A DNA stretch of 24,073 bases from Sedimentisphaerales bacterium (lineage in GTDB: Bacteria; Planctomycetota; Phycisphaerae; Sedimentisphaerales; SG8-4): the NCBI GenBank assembly GCA_016932895.1, contig JAFGCA010000628.1, positions 1 through 24,073 of the forward strand, read 5' to 3'. Below the pieces are notes generated by a model. That model saw only the letters and a list, made by a program, of their open reading frames with translations, searched no databases and was not told where the DNA came from. The translations under genes were made by a program, and so were the position numbers. Shown piece after piece: positions 8,025 to 16,364 of this stretch; the first letter of the stretch is position 1; each line of letters starts with the position of its first letter.

Positions 8025-10484
8025 TCAGGGCTTGATGGCGGCTTTGCCGGTGGTCCAGTCGAAGAGGACGGTCTTTTCGGCGACGGAGAAGGTCCAGAGA
8101 TCGCCGGCTTCGGCGAATGTGACGACGTGGGGCTGGAGACCGAGAGGAGCCCAGGAGAGGGCCGTGGCGTTTCGCCAGTGCTGGCGGCGGGTTCGGAAGC
8201 GCAGGGCAAATAGCCCGGCCTCGGCGCTGTCGCGATCCTCGAGGGCCGGGTCGTACATGTCGGCGAGGACCTGCTCCGGTGTGAGCGACTCGATGCGGAG
8301 CGTGCCGTGCTGGCCGTACATGAGGTACGCACCGCCGTACAGCTCGCAGACGTCGCTCTCCGGATGAAAGCGAAGCTCCAGGTTGCTTTCCCGGTCGCAG
8401 CGGACCTCGTCGAGAACGAGCAGGACGTCGGGCTTGAGCCACAGCAAATTGCGGACGAAGCCTTTGAGGCCAAGGTCTTTGGGATACGCCTCGGTGACAT
8501 CGCCGGCGACGTGGTCGAATTCCGGGCCGGTGACAACCGCCTTGATGCGCGGGCGGGCCCGGACCGAGAGGCACTGACTGCCGGCAAACGAGGCGTCGCC
8601 CTCGCCGAGCTGACCCCGGCCGTTGATCAGGAGCGTGTTGTGCTCGTCGGTCCGGTTGCTGCGGTAGCCGTTGTCGCGCAGGAGCCACTGGCCGGCGGCG
8701 AAGAGGACGAAGTGGCCCGCGTCGGGATGGACGTGTCCGCCGCCGGGGTCGTAGGAGAACTCCTCGATCGCCTGGTGTCCGATGAACGGCCCGCATTTGA
8801 AGACCATCAGGGCCTCGGAGCCGGACCAGTCGGAACGGGCCGAGACGATGCCCATGTCGTCGAACCAATGGACGGTGGGCAGCCCACCGGGATGCTTACC
8901 CGGGATGGCGGGATCGTGCCAGAGAAGATTCAGCCAGCTCGCGCTCGGCGCGTCGAGGCCGGCTTCGTCGATCTGGCGGGCGAGCCACTGGGCGTGCCCA
9001 TCGTCGTACCGGGCCGCCAGATGGCGGAGGATGTGGTCTGGACCGTACCAGTGGTAGCGCGGGCTGTCGGCGAGGTCCACGAGGCAATCGCGGGGCGTCC
9101 ACGCCGCGCGCGGCAGCGAAAGATACAGGCAGTACCGGGCGGTGTTCGACCACCACGCACTGTCGTACAGGTCGATCCCGAGCACGTCCTCGGCCAGGTG
9201 ATTGAACTTGAGCAGGTACTCGGCGCCGTATTCCCAGTAGCCGAGCCCCTCGTGACTCGCCCCGTCCGGGCCGAGCGCGTCGCGGGTCGTTGCGAGCCTG
9301 GTCACGGCCAGGCCCGCCCAGAGGCCCGCCTCGTCGAACTCGTCGAACAGGGCCAGGCCGGCGGTGCCCAGGCCGCAGACGTTCACCCACAGATGGTTCT
9401 GCAAGTAAAACCGGTGCCACCATACTTGCCCGGCGGCGGCGGCCTGAAACATCGCGTCGCCCCGCCGGAGCATCGTCTCGCGGATTCGTCCGAGCGTCGG
9501 CTTGTCGAGATCGTAGTGACACCAGTCGTAGACGAGAGCCAGACCGAACAACTGATGTCCCGCGGCCAGATCCATGCCGTCCAGGGAACCCGTGCCCCAC
9601 GTCGGGTAGCCGCAGGAGGCGTCGGCCCATTCGCGCACCGCCTCCAGGTACTGCTTCTGTTCCGTCAGGCGGTAGACCAGCGCAAGATAGGGCAGCGCAT
9701 TGCCGACCCGCCGCTGCCAGAGTTGCTCGTCGTCGCCCTGCGTATCGGTCGCGACATAGGCGGGCGGGCCCTCCAGGACGGCCTCGTCCGCCAGCGCCCG
9801 GACCTCGGCCCAGATCGGGGCGTGCGTGGTCTGGATCGCCTGGCGCAACTCGGCGATGCGCTCGTCGGTCAGGTAAAGACGCGGGTGCAGGCCCCGCACC
9901 GCTTCGGCGGCGGCGGTGACCTCGGCGAGCCGAAATCGGGTATAGACCGATTCGGCCTCAACGGGCGTCAACGTGACATCGTCGACGTACGCGTCGATCT
10001 CGGTCAGATCGAAGGTGCCCTTCTCCAGGGCGACCACGCCGTGCGCGATGCCGACGGGCGCGTCGAATTCGCACGAGAGCCGCTGCCAGCGCCCCATCCG
10101 GGTGTTGTTGTATTGATCCGTGGTGGCGCGTCCCAGGGTGCCGCCGTCGTGTTGGGCGACGAACTCGCACTTGAGGTAGGGCATGGGCGTGTGCGCCCCG
10201 GCCGAATCGACGCGGACCCAGGCCGAGAGGCGATACCGCTGCCCTTCGCGCATCGCGGCCCGGTCCGACAACGTGTAGTTCCAGCCTCCCTCGATGTATC
10301 CGCGCACGCGCAGGCTGGCCCGGCTCAACTCGTCGGCGCCCACGGCGGCGGTGCGCGTCAGTTCCACCGTCGCCGAGCGGGGTCGCCAGCCTGAGAGGTC
10401 CTTTTCAAAATCCCAGACCACGGCGCGCACCCCGGCCGGGGCCAGAACCAACAGCCAAACTGTCAACCAGCGGGTCCTTCCCAT
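8025..10484 (-). CDS. Heparinase II/III-type polysaccharide lyase, secreted
   Basis: The product has 819 residues. It cleaves uronic-acid-containing polysaccharides by beta-elimination if it follows its family. A signal peptide (MGRTRWLTVWLLVLAPAGVRA) is followed by a beta-sandwich, carbohydrate-binding-like region (about 22-180; WDFEKDLSGW), an (alpha/alpha) toroid (about 200-540), and a heparinase II/III beta domain (about 550-819; HVHPDAGHF and DNGYRSNRTDEHNTLLING). By analogy with alginate lyase and heparinase II relatives, the likely active-site residues are Asn363-His364 (QNHLWVN), Tyr419 (WEYGAEYLL) and one of His584/His586. The start at 10484 was chosen because AGGAGG sits six bases upstream; the ATG at 10499 lies before that site. 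The substrate cannot be told from sequence, though a sulfatase is encoded nearby. Confidence 0.93.
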   Translation of the reverse strand: MGRTRWLTVWLLVLAPAGVRAVVWDFEKDLSGWRPRSATVELTRTAAVGADELSRASLRVRGYIEGGWNYTLSDRAAMREGQRYRLSAWVRVDSAGAHTPMPYLKCEFVAQHDGGTLGRATTDQYNNTRMGRWQRLSCEFDAPVGIAHGVVALEKGTFDLTEIDAYVDDVTLTPVEAESVYTRFRLAEVTAAAEAVRGLHPRLYLTDERIAELRQAIQTTHAPIWAEVRALADEAVLEGPPAYVATDTQGDDEQLWQRRVGNALPYLALVYRLTEQKQYLEAVREWADASCGYPTWGTGSLDGMDLAAGHQLFGLALVYDWCHYDLDKPTLGRIRETMLRRGDAMFQAAAAGQVWWHRFYLQNHLWVNVCGLGTAGLALFDEFDEAGLWAGLAVTRLATTRDALGPDGASHEGLGYWEYGAEYLLKFNHLAEDVLGIDLYDSAWWSNTARYCLYLSLPRAAWTPRDCLVDLADSPRYHWYGPDHILRHLAARYDDGHAQWLARQIDEAGLDAPSASWLNLLWHDPAIPGKHPGGLPTVHWFDDMGIVSARSDWSGSEALMVFKCGPFIGHQAIEEFSYDPGGGHVHPDAGHFVLFAAGQWLLRDNGYRSNRTDEHNTLLINGRGQLGEGDASFAGSQCLSVRARPRIKAVVTGPEFDHVAGDVTEAYPKDLGLKGFVRNLLWLKPDVLLVLDEVRCDRESNLELRFHPESDVCELYGGAYLMYGQHGTLRIESLTPEQVLADMYDPALEDRDSAEAGLFALRFRTRRQHWRNATALSWAPLGLQPHVVTFAEAGDLWTFSVAEKTVLFDWTTGKAAIKP

Positions 10485-10929
10485 CGTAAACCTCCTCATG
10501 GGGCCCGTGTATCGGTGCGACTGGCCCGAGCTTCTGAAAGCGGTGCTGCTGTGGTGAGATCCCTTCTACCGGTTTGCATCGGTCCGATCCGCAGGGCCGC
10601 CGGGGCGTCGATTCGGACGTTCCCGACCGGGGCCTATGCGAACACGGACATGCACCACCCCATAGCTTTATCATACCATATCGGGCCGTTTTCACCTAAC
10701 CGATCGCGCAATCCGGCCGCCCCGCCCGGGACCTGAGCGCCGGGAGGAACGGTGCACGAAATGCACAACCCCAAGCCGTCAAAAGAGATGTGACGTTCCC
10801 GGACGGACAGATTTCCCCGAGCCGGCCCGGTGAATTTGGGAAAATCTGTTGAATTTTTTCGCAGGGACCGTTAGGATTCGTCTGACGTGAGCCGACGTAA
10901 CACGTGCCAAGACGGCGAGTTTGCGACCT
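10485..10929. other. 445-base divergent intergenic region
   Basis: It separates the minus-strand lyase from the plus-strand gene at 10930. It holds the lyase ribosome site (10491-10496), an imperfect inverted repeat (ACAGATTTCCC at 10807-10817 and GGGAAAATCTGT at 10838-10849), and a promoter candidate at 10849-10877 facing right. No credible gene is present. No clear promoter for the lyase was found in the left part. Confidence 0.5.
10849..10877 (+). promoter_or_regulatory. Sigma-70-like promoter candidate for the 10930 gene
   Basis: TTGAAT (10849-10854) and TAGGAT (10872-10877) are separated by 17 bases; each matches four of six consensus positions. It lies 52 bases upstream of the ATG at 10930. 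The right arm of the inverted repeat 10807-10849 touches the -35 box, so the repeat could be an operator. The matches are modest. Confidence 0.35.
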
Positions 10930-11226
10930 ATGGGTGAGCCAGCACGAACGAGCAACGACGGCAAGAGTAACAAGGCCGATAAGGCCGTGACGGCGTACGT
11001 CGGCGGCTTGAGCCAGGAGTACAAGATGCTGGTGGCCCTCAAATCGCAATTGTACGGGGGCTCCTGGGAGCCTATGCTCGACGATTTGCGCAATCGCCTG
11101 GCCGGCAAACCGTATATTTTTAAGCTGGTTCACCGAATCCAGGATGATATCGAACGCATCGAAGAGATGCAGAAATTCGAATCCGAGCATGGCGTCGATC
11201 TGGCCGATTTTGTCGATCTGGCCTGA
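10930..11226 (+). CDS. Small conserved-looking hypothetical protein (98 aa)
   Basis: The product has 98 residues with no signal peptide and no membrane segment, so it should be cytoplasmic. The first 20 residues are polar and probably disordered. The rest looks like a compact helical domain: YVGGLSQEYKMLVALKSQLYGGSWEPMLDDLRNRL, then GKPYIFKLVHRIQDDIERIEEM and an acidic tail ending VDLADFVDLA. I do not recognise the family. It is judged real because the composition is protein-like, hydrophobic residues fall at helical spacing, and no better frame competes. ATG at 10930 was preferred to TTG at 10921; the upstream GGCGAG is a weak ribosome site. It is first of three co-oriented genes; the next begins 108 bases downstream. 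Confidence 0.7.
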   Translation: MGEPARTSNDGKSNKADKAVTAYVGGLSQEYKMLVALKSQLYGGSWEPMLDDLRNRLAGKPYIFKLVHRIQDDIERIEEMQKFESEHGVDLADFVDLA

Positions 11227-11334
11227 ACGCACGGCCCGGTGATCCTTTCCCGGTAGGAGTTGGGGACACATCTGCTGCCGTCGATTTGCGGTGCCGACAT
11301 GGTGGAACAACATCTTTTTGCGAGGGTATGGAAA

Positions 11335-12444
11335 ATGCGAAAAGCACTACGACGGGAGGCATGGGTCTTCTGTATGGTTTGTCTCGGGGGGCTCGGGGTG
11401 ACCTCGGCCTGGGGGGCGGACGCCACGGACTGGCTCATCTCCGGGGACTTACTCGATCATGCCAAGCTGACCATGGTCTGGCAGAAGAAGCTCGCGGTCA
11501 GGAAGGGTGAGAAGATCGAGCAGATGGTGCTGCTGAACGACCGGCTGTACGTCCGGTCCGCCCGCAATTACACCTGGTCGCTGGACCGCAACACGGGCCG
11601 GGGCATCTTCAACCGCTCCATCGCCCCGGCGGGCTTTCCCATCCTCGGATGGACCTCGTACGAGAACCGCCTCATTTCCGTCATCGACAATCAGCTCGTG
11701 CAGTTCGACCGGGATACGGGAGTCACGCAAAGCACCGACAGCCCGGACGTAAGCATCGTGGCGCCCCCCGTTCGCAACAGCCGTTTCTTCTACCTCAGCG
11801 GCGGCAACCAGCGGCTGCACGCCCTCCGCGCCGACGACCTGGTAGAGCTTTTCCAGGTCTCGGCCAAGAATGAATCCACGATCAACAGCGTGCTCGCCGA
11901 CGAGGAGAGGGCGATCTTTGCCACGGACGCCGGGAATCTCATCGCCATCGCCGCCGACGCGCCGCGCAAGCTGTGGCAGTTCGACGCGGTCGAAGGGATC
12001 TCCGGGCCCGTGATTCGCGACGGCCGCTCGCTCTACTTCGCCAGCAGGGACACCAACGTGTACCGGGTCGATATGGTCGATACGACCGCCGTGACGCTCG
12101 TCTGGAAGTTTCAGGCCGAGGCGCTGCTGGACCGGGCGCCGCGCGTGACGCCCCATGCGGTGTACCAGTACGCTCTCGGTCGCGGTCTCAGCGCGATCGA
12201 CAAGACGTCCGGACGAACGCTGTGGTCCCTGCCCGAGGGGCTGGACCTGCTGGCCGATACGGCCGGCAGAGCCTACGTCATGACGAAATTCAAGACGCTG
12301 GCGGTCATGGACAACGTCACGGGCCGCAAGCTGTACGCGGTCAACTTCGCACCGGTGGTCTACCATGCAGCCAATCCGCTGGATCGCAAGATCTACGTAG
12401 CCGGCGCCGACGGGCGACTCGCCTGCCTGGAACCGATACAGTGA
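11335..12444 (+). CDS. Exported PQQ-type beta-propeller repeat protein
   Basis: The product has 369 residues. A signal peptide (MRKALRREAWVFCMVCLGGLGVTSAWGA) precedes a chain of beta-propeller blades of the PQQ-enzyme type, seen as repeated motifs: LDRNTGRGIF, FDRDTGVTQ, DAPRKLWQFDAVEG, IDKTSGRTLWSLPEG and MDNVTGRKLYAV. No dehydrogenase active site or c-type haem motif is visible, so it is more likely a periplasmic scaffold or binding protein than a PQQ enzyme. The start at 11335 was chosen because it begins the signal peptide and has GAGGG eight bases upstream; the frame is open to 11260 but that extension would hide the signal. It sits 108 bases after the 98-residue gene and 107 before purH, with a small GCGCG-AGT-CGCGC hairpin at 12471-12483 but no T-tract. 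Confidence 0.88.
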   Translation: MRKALRREAWVFCMVCLGGLGVTSAWGADATDWLISGDLLDHAKLTMVWQKKLAVRKGEKIEQMVLLNDRLYVRSARNYTWSLDRNTGRGIFNRSIAPAGFPILGWTSYENRLISVIDNQLVQFDRDTGVTQSTDSPDVSIVAPPVRNSRFFYLSGGNQRLHALRADDLVELFQVSAKNESTINSVLADEERAIFATDAGNLIAIAADAPRKLWQFDAVEGISGPVIRDGRSLYFASRDTNVYRVDMVDTTAVTLVWKFQAEALLDRAPRVTPHAVYQYALGRGLSAIDKTSGRTLWSLPEGLDLLADTAGRAYVMTKFKTLAVMDNVTGRKLYAVNFAPVVYHAANPLDRKIYVAGADGRLACLEPIQ

Positions 12445-12551
12445 CATAGAACAGATCCCTCGGCCGCTCTGCGCGAGTCGCGCCAGGGGCCGGCGGAAGT
12501 ACGATGAAACAGGAGGCGGGGGGACGATAGGGAAAGCCAAAAGGAGTTGAG

Positions 12552-14162
12552 ATGGACGTCAAAATCAAAACGGCTTTGATCAGCGTTTCGGACAAGACCG
12601 GTGTCGTGGATTTCGCCAAAGCGCTCGCCCAGGCGGGGGTCAAAATCATCAGCACGGGCGGGACCGCCCGCAAGCTCGCCGACGCCGGACTGGACGTCGT
12701 GAGCATCGATACAGTGACCGGGTTTCCCGAGATGATGGACGGCCGGGTCAAGACCCTGCATCCCCGAATCCACGGCGCGCTGCTCGGCCTGCGGGACAAG
12801 AAATCGCACACCGATGCCATGGCCGAGCACGAGATCGAACCGATCGATCTGGTCTGCGTCAATCTCTACCCCTTCGAGCGAACCGTCGCCAGGGCGGACT
12901 GCCCCTTCGAAGAGGCCATCGAAAACATCGACATCGGCGGCCCCAGCATGATCCGCTCGGCGGCCAAGAACCACAGGTTCGTCACGGTGGTGACCGACCC
13001 CGGTCAGTACGCCTCCGTCATCGACCAGATACAAAACAACGACGGCGCCGTCACCGAGCGTCTCCGCGGCGACCTGGCCCGGGCGGCATTTGGCCGGACG
13101 GCCCAGTACGATGCCGCCATCTCCCGCTACCTCAACGGCAAGGCCGGCATCGACTTTCCCGATCGCCTCTCGATCTCCCTGACGAAGGAGACGTCCCTGC
13201 GGTACGGCGAGAACCCGCATCAGAAAGCCGCGCTGTACAAGCTGCCGCCCAGCGCCGAGCCGGCGATCAGCAACGGCAAGCGGCTCGAAGGGGAGACCGA
13301 AATCAGCTTCAATAATCTTCTCGATGCCAACGCCGCGTTCGAGCTCGTCAAGGAATTCGAAGAGCCGGCCGCCGTGGTCGTCAAGCACCTCAACCCGTGC
13401 GGCTGCGCCGTCGACGGCGATATCTGCGTCGCCTACCGCAAGGCGTACGAGGGGGACGTGGTCAGCGCCTTCGGCGGCATCATCGCGATGAACCGCAGCG
13501 TCAACGTCGAGCTGGCCCAGACGATCATGGAATCGTACAGCCGGTTCGGCAAGGCCCTCGGCGCCAGCGGATTCTTCGCCGAAGTGATCATCGCCCCGGC
13601 CTTCGACGCCGACGCCATCGAGATCATCCGCACCCTCAAGACCTGGGGGCGGCGCGCCCGCCTGATCGAGACCGGGCCCATCGACCGCGCCCACATCGAC
13701 ACCAACGAGTACGACGTCCGCTGCATCATCGGCGGCCTGCTCCTGCAAAAGAGAGACCTCGTGGGCTGGGAGCCCGATGCGATCACGTATCCCACCCAGA
13801 CCAAGCCCACACCCGAGCAGCTTGATGACCTGCGCATGGCGTGGATCGTGGCCAAGCACACCAAGAGCAACACGATCATTATCGCCAAGAACAAGAGAAT
13901 CCTGGGTGTCGGCGCCGGCCAGATGAATCGCGTGGAGTCCGGTCTTCTGGCCATGAAGCAGGCCGGCGATGAAGCCAAGGGCGCCGTCATGGCCTCCGAC
14001 GCGTTCTTCCCGTTCCCCGACAACGTGGAGAACGCCGCCCGGGCGGGCATCGTGGCCATCGTCCAGCCCGGCGGGTCCAAGAAAGACGAGGACGTCATCG
14101 CCGCCGCCGACAAACTCGGCGTCGCCATGGTCTTCACCGGCAAACGCCATTTCAAACATTGA
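12552..14162 (+). CDS. purH: Bifunctional AICAR transformylase / IMP cyclohydrolase
   Basis: The product has 536 residues and catalyses the last two steps of de novo purine synthesis: formylation of AICAR with 10-formyl-tetrahydrofolate and closure of FAICAR to IMP, in the cytoplasm. The N-terminal cyclohydrolase domain (about 1-130, MGS-like fold) has STGGTARKL and GRVKTLHPRIHG with the conserved Lys67. The transformylase domain (about 135-536) has SLRYGENPHQKAALY, the Lys278-His279 pair in VVVKHLNPCG, and AFGGIIAMN. It ends in the family-typical TGKRHFKH. AAGGAG lies directly upstream of the ATG. Length is normal. It may be co-transcribed with the preceding propeller gene, although no functional link is evident. 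A 588-residue frame on the opposite strand is its shadow. Confidence 0.98.
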   Translation: MDVKIKTALISVSDKTGVVDFAKALAQAGVKIISTGGTARKLADAGLDVVSIDTVTGFPEMMDGRVKTLHPRIHGALLGLRDKKSHTDAMAEHEIEPIDLVCVNLYPFERTVARADCPFEEAIENIDIGGPSMIRSAAKNHRFVTVVTDPGQYASVIDQIQNNDGAVTERLRGDLARAAFGRTAQYDAAISRYLNGKAGIDFPDRLSISLTKETSLRYGENPHQKAALYKLPPSAEPAISNGKRLEGETEISFNNLLDANAAFELVKEFEEPAAVVVKHLNPCGCAVDGDICVAYRKAYEGDVVSAFGGIIAMNRSVNVELAQTIMESYSRFGKALGASGFFAEVIIAPAFDADAIEIIRTLKTWGRRARLIETGPIDRAHIDTNEYDVRCIIGGLLLQKRDLVGWEPDAITYPTQTKPTPEQLDDLRMAWIVAKHTKSNTIIIAKNKRILGVGAGQMNRVESGLLAMKQAGDEAKGAVMASDAFFPFPDNVENAARAGIVAIVQPGGSKKDEDVIAAADKLGVAMVFTGKRHFKH

Positions 14163-14451
14163 TGCCGTGTCCCGGGCTCATTCGGGCACCCGGTATTCTG
14201 TCAGCGCCAAAGCAACCCTCGGGTGGCAGCGTCAAGCGGAGCTTGGCGATGGGTGCGCCGTCCTCGCGTCACCCCATCGCCAAGGCCTGCGGCCTTGACG
14301 CTGCCACCCGGCCGCACGTCTCTTCTGTTGCGATGGTGACGTCTCTGGCTCAGGCCGGATGCTTCACGTCGTTCAGCATGACAACCCGCTGATCACCTGC
14401 GACTGAGGATTGGGTATCGGGTTTTCGTGCGCGTGGCCTGATGCACGCCGG
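14163..14451. other. Convergent gap with dispersed-repeat-like sequence
   Basis: The gap lies between the convergent ends of purH and the sulfatase gene. It contains a GTGTCCCG/CGGGCAC inverted repeat (14167-14189), a large palindrome (14221-14309), and no credible gene. The sequence reads like the dispersed repeats elsewhere in the window and not like a gene remnant. Confidence 0.6.
14221..14309. terminator. Large two-tier palindrome, possible bidirectional terminator or mobile hairpin
   Basis: The outer arms are a perfect 16-base match: GGGTGGCAGCGTCAAG (14221-14236) and CTTGACGCTGCCACCC (14294-14309). The inner arms are a perfect 12-base match: CTTGGCGATGGG (14242-14253) and CCCATCGCCAAG (14273-14284). 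They are joined by an internal loop of 5 and 9 bases; the 9-base side belongs to a second small hairpin, AAGGCC-TGC-GGCCTT (14282-14296). There is no T-tract, so a classical intrinsic terminator is not proven. The position between convergent genes fits blocking read-through from both sides. Confidence 0.5.
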
Positions 14452-16359
14452 TCATTTCACGACGTTGTCGGTCCCGTTCAGGTCGTTCAGGGCTCGATTG
14501 GCGACGCGGGTGATGTATTTGTTGGGCTGGCCGGAGAGGGCTTTCTTGAGGGCGTCCTCGGCCGGCCGGGCCATTTCGCCGATCTCGTCGAGAACGATAG
14601 CGGCCTGGAGCCGGCCCCACTGATGCGCGCCGGCCAGTTCCGCCTCCAGGACGGGCAACGCGGCCCGGGGCTTGTCCATCCGGCACAGCGCGCGCGCGGC
14701 CGCGACGCGAACGCTCACCGAAGAATCCTTCAACGCCGCACGCATTTTGTCCTCGGCCGAGCGTGCGTCGGCGCCGATGTTGCCGACGCCGGTGGCGCCC
14801 CAGTACCGCACGGCGGCGTCTTCGTCGTCCATCGCATCCAGCAGCATGGGCAGCGCCTTCCTGCCTTCCGAGGCTGCTCCAGACCCTTCGATCAGACGCT
14901 TCATCAGCTCGTCGGCCCCGGGTTGGCGCAGGATCGCATAGCGGCTCCCAAACTTCTGCTCGCGCTCGATGATCTCCGGCTCGGGCAGCAGACCCAGGTC
15001 CCTCGTGTCGAAGAGCCACTGCCGATGCGTCCGGCGCATCCGTTCCAGGACCGGCGCGTATTGCGGATCACCGGCGAGGTTGTTGATCTCATGCGGGTCT
15101 TGAGAAAGATCGTAGAGCTCCTCGACCGGCTTGCGGTCGGCCAGGAACAGCTTCGCGGCCGGCGGCAGCTTGCCCTCGGCGTGGACGCGACGAATCTCCT
15201 TCATCGTCACCCCCTTCTCCGGCGTGTTCATATACTGATAGTACGTCTTGAGCGGCTCGTAGTTGCGGATGTAGCGATACCGCTTGTCACGCACCGTGCG
15301 AATGATGTCGTAGCGCTCGTCCATGCGGTCCCGCGCGCCGAAGATGTACTGGCGCGGCTCGGGCAGGCGGCGCCCCAGGAAAGGCCGGCCCTGCATGTGG
15401 CCCGGCCTGGAAAGCCCGGCGAGATTCAACACGGTCGGGCCGAAATCGATGGAGCTGACGAGGCGGTCGTCAACCGTGTTCGGTGCGGCCTGACCCGGCG
15501 CGCGAAACTTCTCCGGGATGCGCACGATCAGCGGAATGCGCGTGCCCGAATCGTACAGCCACCGCTTGGCCCGCGGCAGCCCCACACCGTGATCCGACCA
15601 GAAGAAGATGATCGTGTCCTCGTACAGGCCGGCGTCCTTGAGCTGGCGGATGTGGTCGCCCGCCCAGACGTCCAGCGCTGTGATGAGCTCGTAGTAACGT
15701 TTCCAGTCCTCGCGCACGATGGGCGTGTCGGGATAGTACGGCGGCAGATCCAGCTTGTCCGGGTCCTGTCGCTGCGCGGGTGTGAGGTCCTTCGTGACGC
15801 TCTGGTACTTCGACTCGCTGGCGATGCCGCTCTCATGGCAACCCGTGAAGTTGAAGACGGAGAAGAAGGGCCGGCCCTCGCTGCGCTTGCGCCAGTGGGC
15901 CTTGCCGCTCGATTCGTCCCAGGCGTTGCACAGGTCGCCCGTCTGGTAGTCGGTCTTGGAGTTGTTCGTGCAGTAGTACCCCGCCTCGCGCAGGTAGGAA
16001 GTGAAAGCCCTGATCTGAGGCGGCAGCTTCGCACTGCAGCGCATGTGATGCGTGCCCAGCGTCGTCTGGACGATGCCGGTGATGATCCCCGAGCGACACG
16101 GGGCGCAGACGCCCGCCGTGGTGAACGTGTGCGAATAGCGAACGCCCTCGCGCGCCAGTCGGTCCAGGTTGGGTGTGATGGCGTGCGGGTCGCCGAAGCA
16201 GCCCAAATGCGGGCTGATGTCCTCGCACGAGAGCCAGAGAATGTTGGGCCGGCCCTGCCCTGCCGCCTGGGCCGTTGTCACCGTTGCGGTCCACGGCATC
16301 GCCGCCAGCACACCCGCCGTCCGCAAGAATCCTCGTCGCGTGACGCGATTCACGCTCAT
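14452..16359 (-). CDS. Tat-exported sulfatase with C-terminal HEAT repeats
   Basis: The product has 635 residues. It should hydrolyse sulfate esters or sulfamates, probably on glycans, in the periplasm. The N-terminus is a twin-arginine signal (TRRGFLRTAGVLAAM). NILWLSCEDISPHLGCFGDP near 40-58 supplies the metal site, and CAPCR (85-89) is the C-x-P-x-R motif whose Cys85 is converted to formylglycine. FFWSDHGVGLPR follows at mid-protein. Residues from about 520 (LLDAMDDEDAAVRYWGATGVGNIG, then AALKDSSVSVRVAAARAL) form three to four HEAT repeats. It resembles heparan N-sulfatase-type enzymes, but the subfamily is not assigned. The start at 16359 is five bases past the upstream stop, with GGAGATAGGA in front, so translation is probably coupled. 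The frame is open to 16950 but that part lies inside the upstream gene. Confidence 0.95.
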   Translation of the reverse strand: MSVNRVTRRGFLRTAGVLAAMPWTATVTTAQAAGQGRPNILWLSCEDISPHLGCFGDPHAITPNLDRLAREGVRYSHTFTTAGVCAPCRSGIITGIVQTTLGTHHMRCSAKLPPQIRAFTSYLREAGYYCTNNSKTDYQTGDLCNAWDESSGKAHWRKRSEGRPFFSVFNFTGCHESGIASESKYQSVTKDLTPAQRQDPDKLDLPPYYPDTPIVREDWKRYYELITALDVWAGDHIRQLKDAGLYEDTIIFFWSDHGVGLPRAKRWLYDSGTRIPLIVRIPEKFRAPGQAAPNTVDDRLVSSIDFGPTVLNLAGLSRPGHMQGRPFLGRRLPEPRQYIFGARDRMDERYDIIRTVRDKRYRYIRNYEPLKTYYQYMNTPEKGVTMKEIRRVHAEGKLPPAAKLFLADRKPVEELYDLSQDPHEINNLAGDPQYAPVLERMRRTHRQWLFDTRDLGLLPEPEIIEREQKFGSRYAILRQPGADELMKRLIEGSGAASEGRKALPMLLDAMDDEDAAVRYWGATGVGNIGADARSAEDKMRAALKDSSVSVRVAAARALCRMDKPRAALPVLEAELAGAHQWGRLQAAIVLDEIGEMARPAEDALKKALSGQPNKYITRVANRALNDLNGTDNVVK

Positions 16360-16364
16360 TTGTC

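Noticed and set aside
8307..10394. 695-residue frame antisense to the lyase
   Set aside because: The lyase has a signal peptide, ribosome site and family motifs; the antisense frame has none.
12393..14159. 588-residue frame antisense to purH
   Set aside because: The purH frame is certain and complete; this frame is its GC-driven shadow, Gly/Asp/Val-rich with no recognisable domain.
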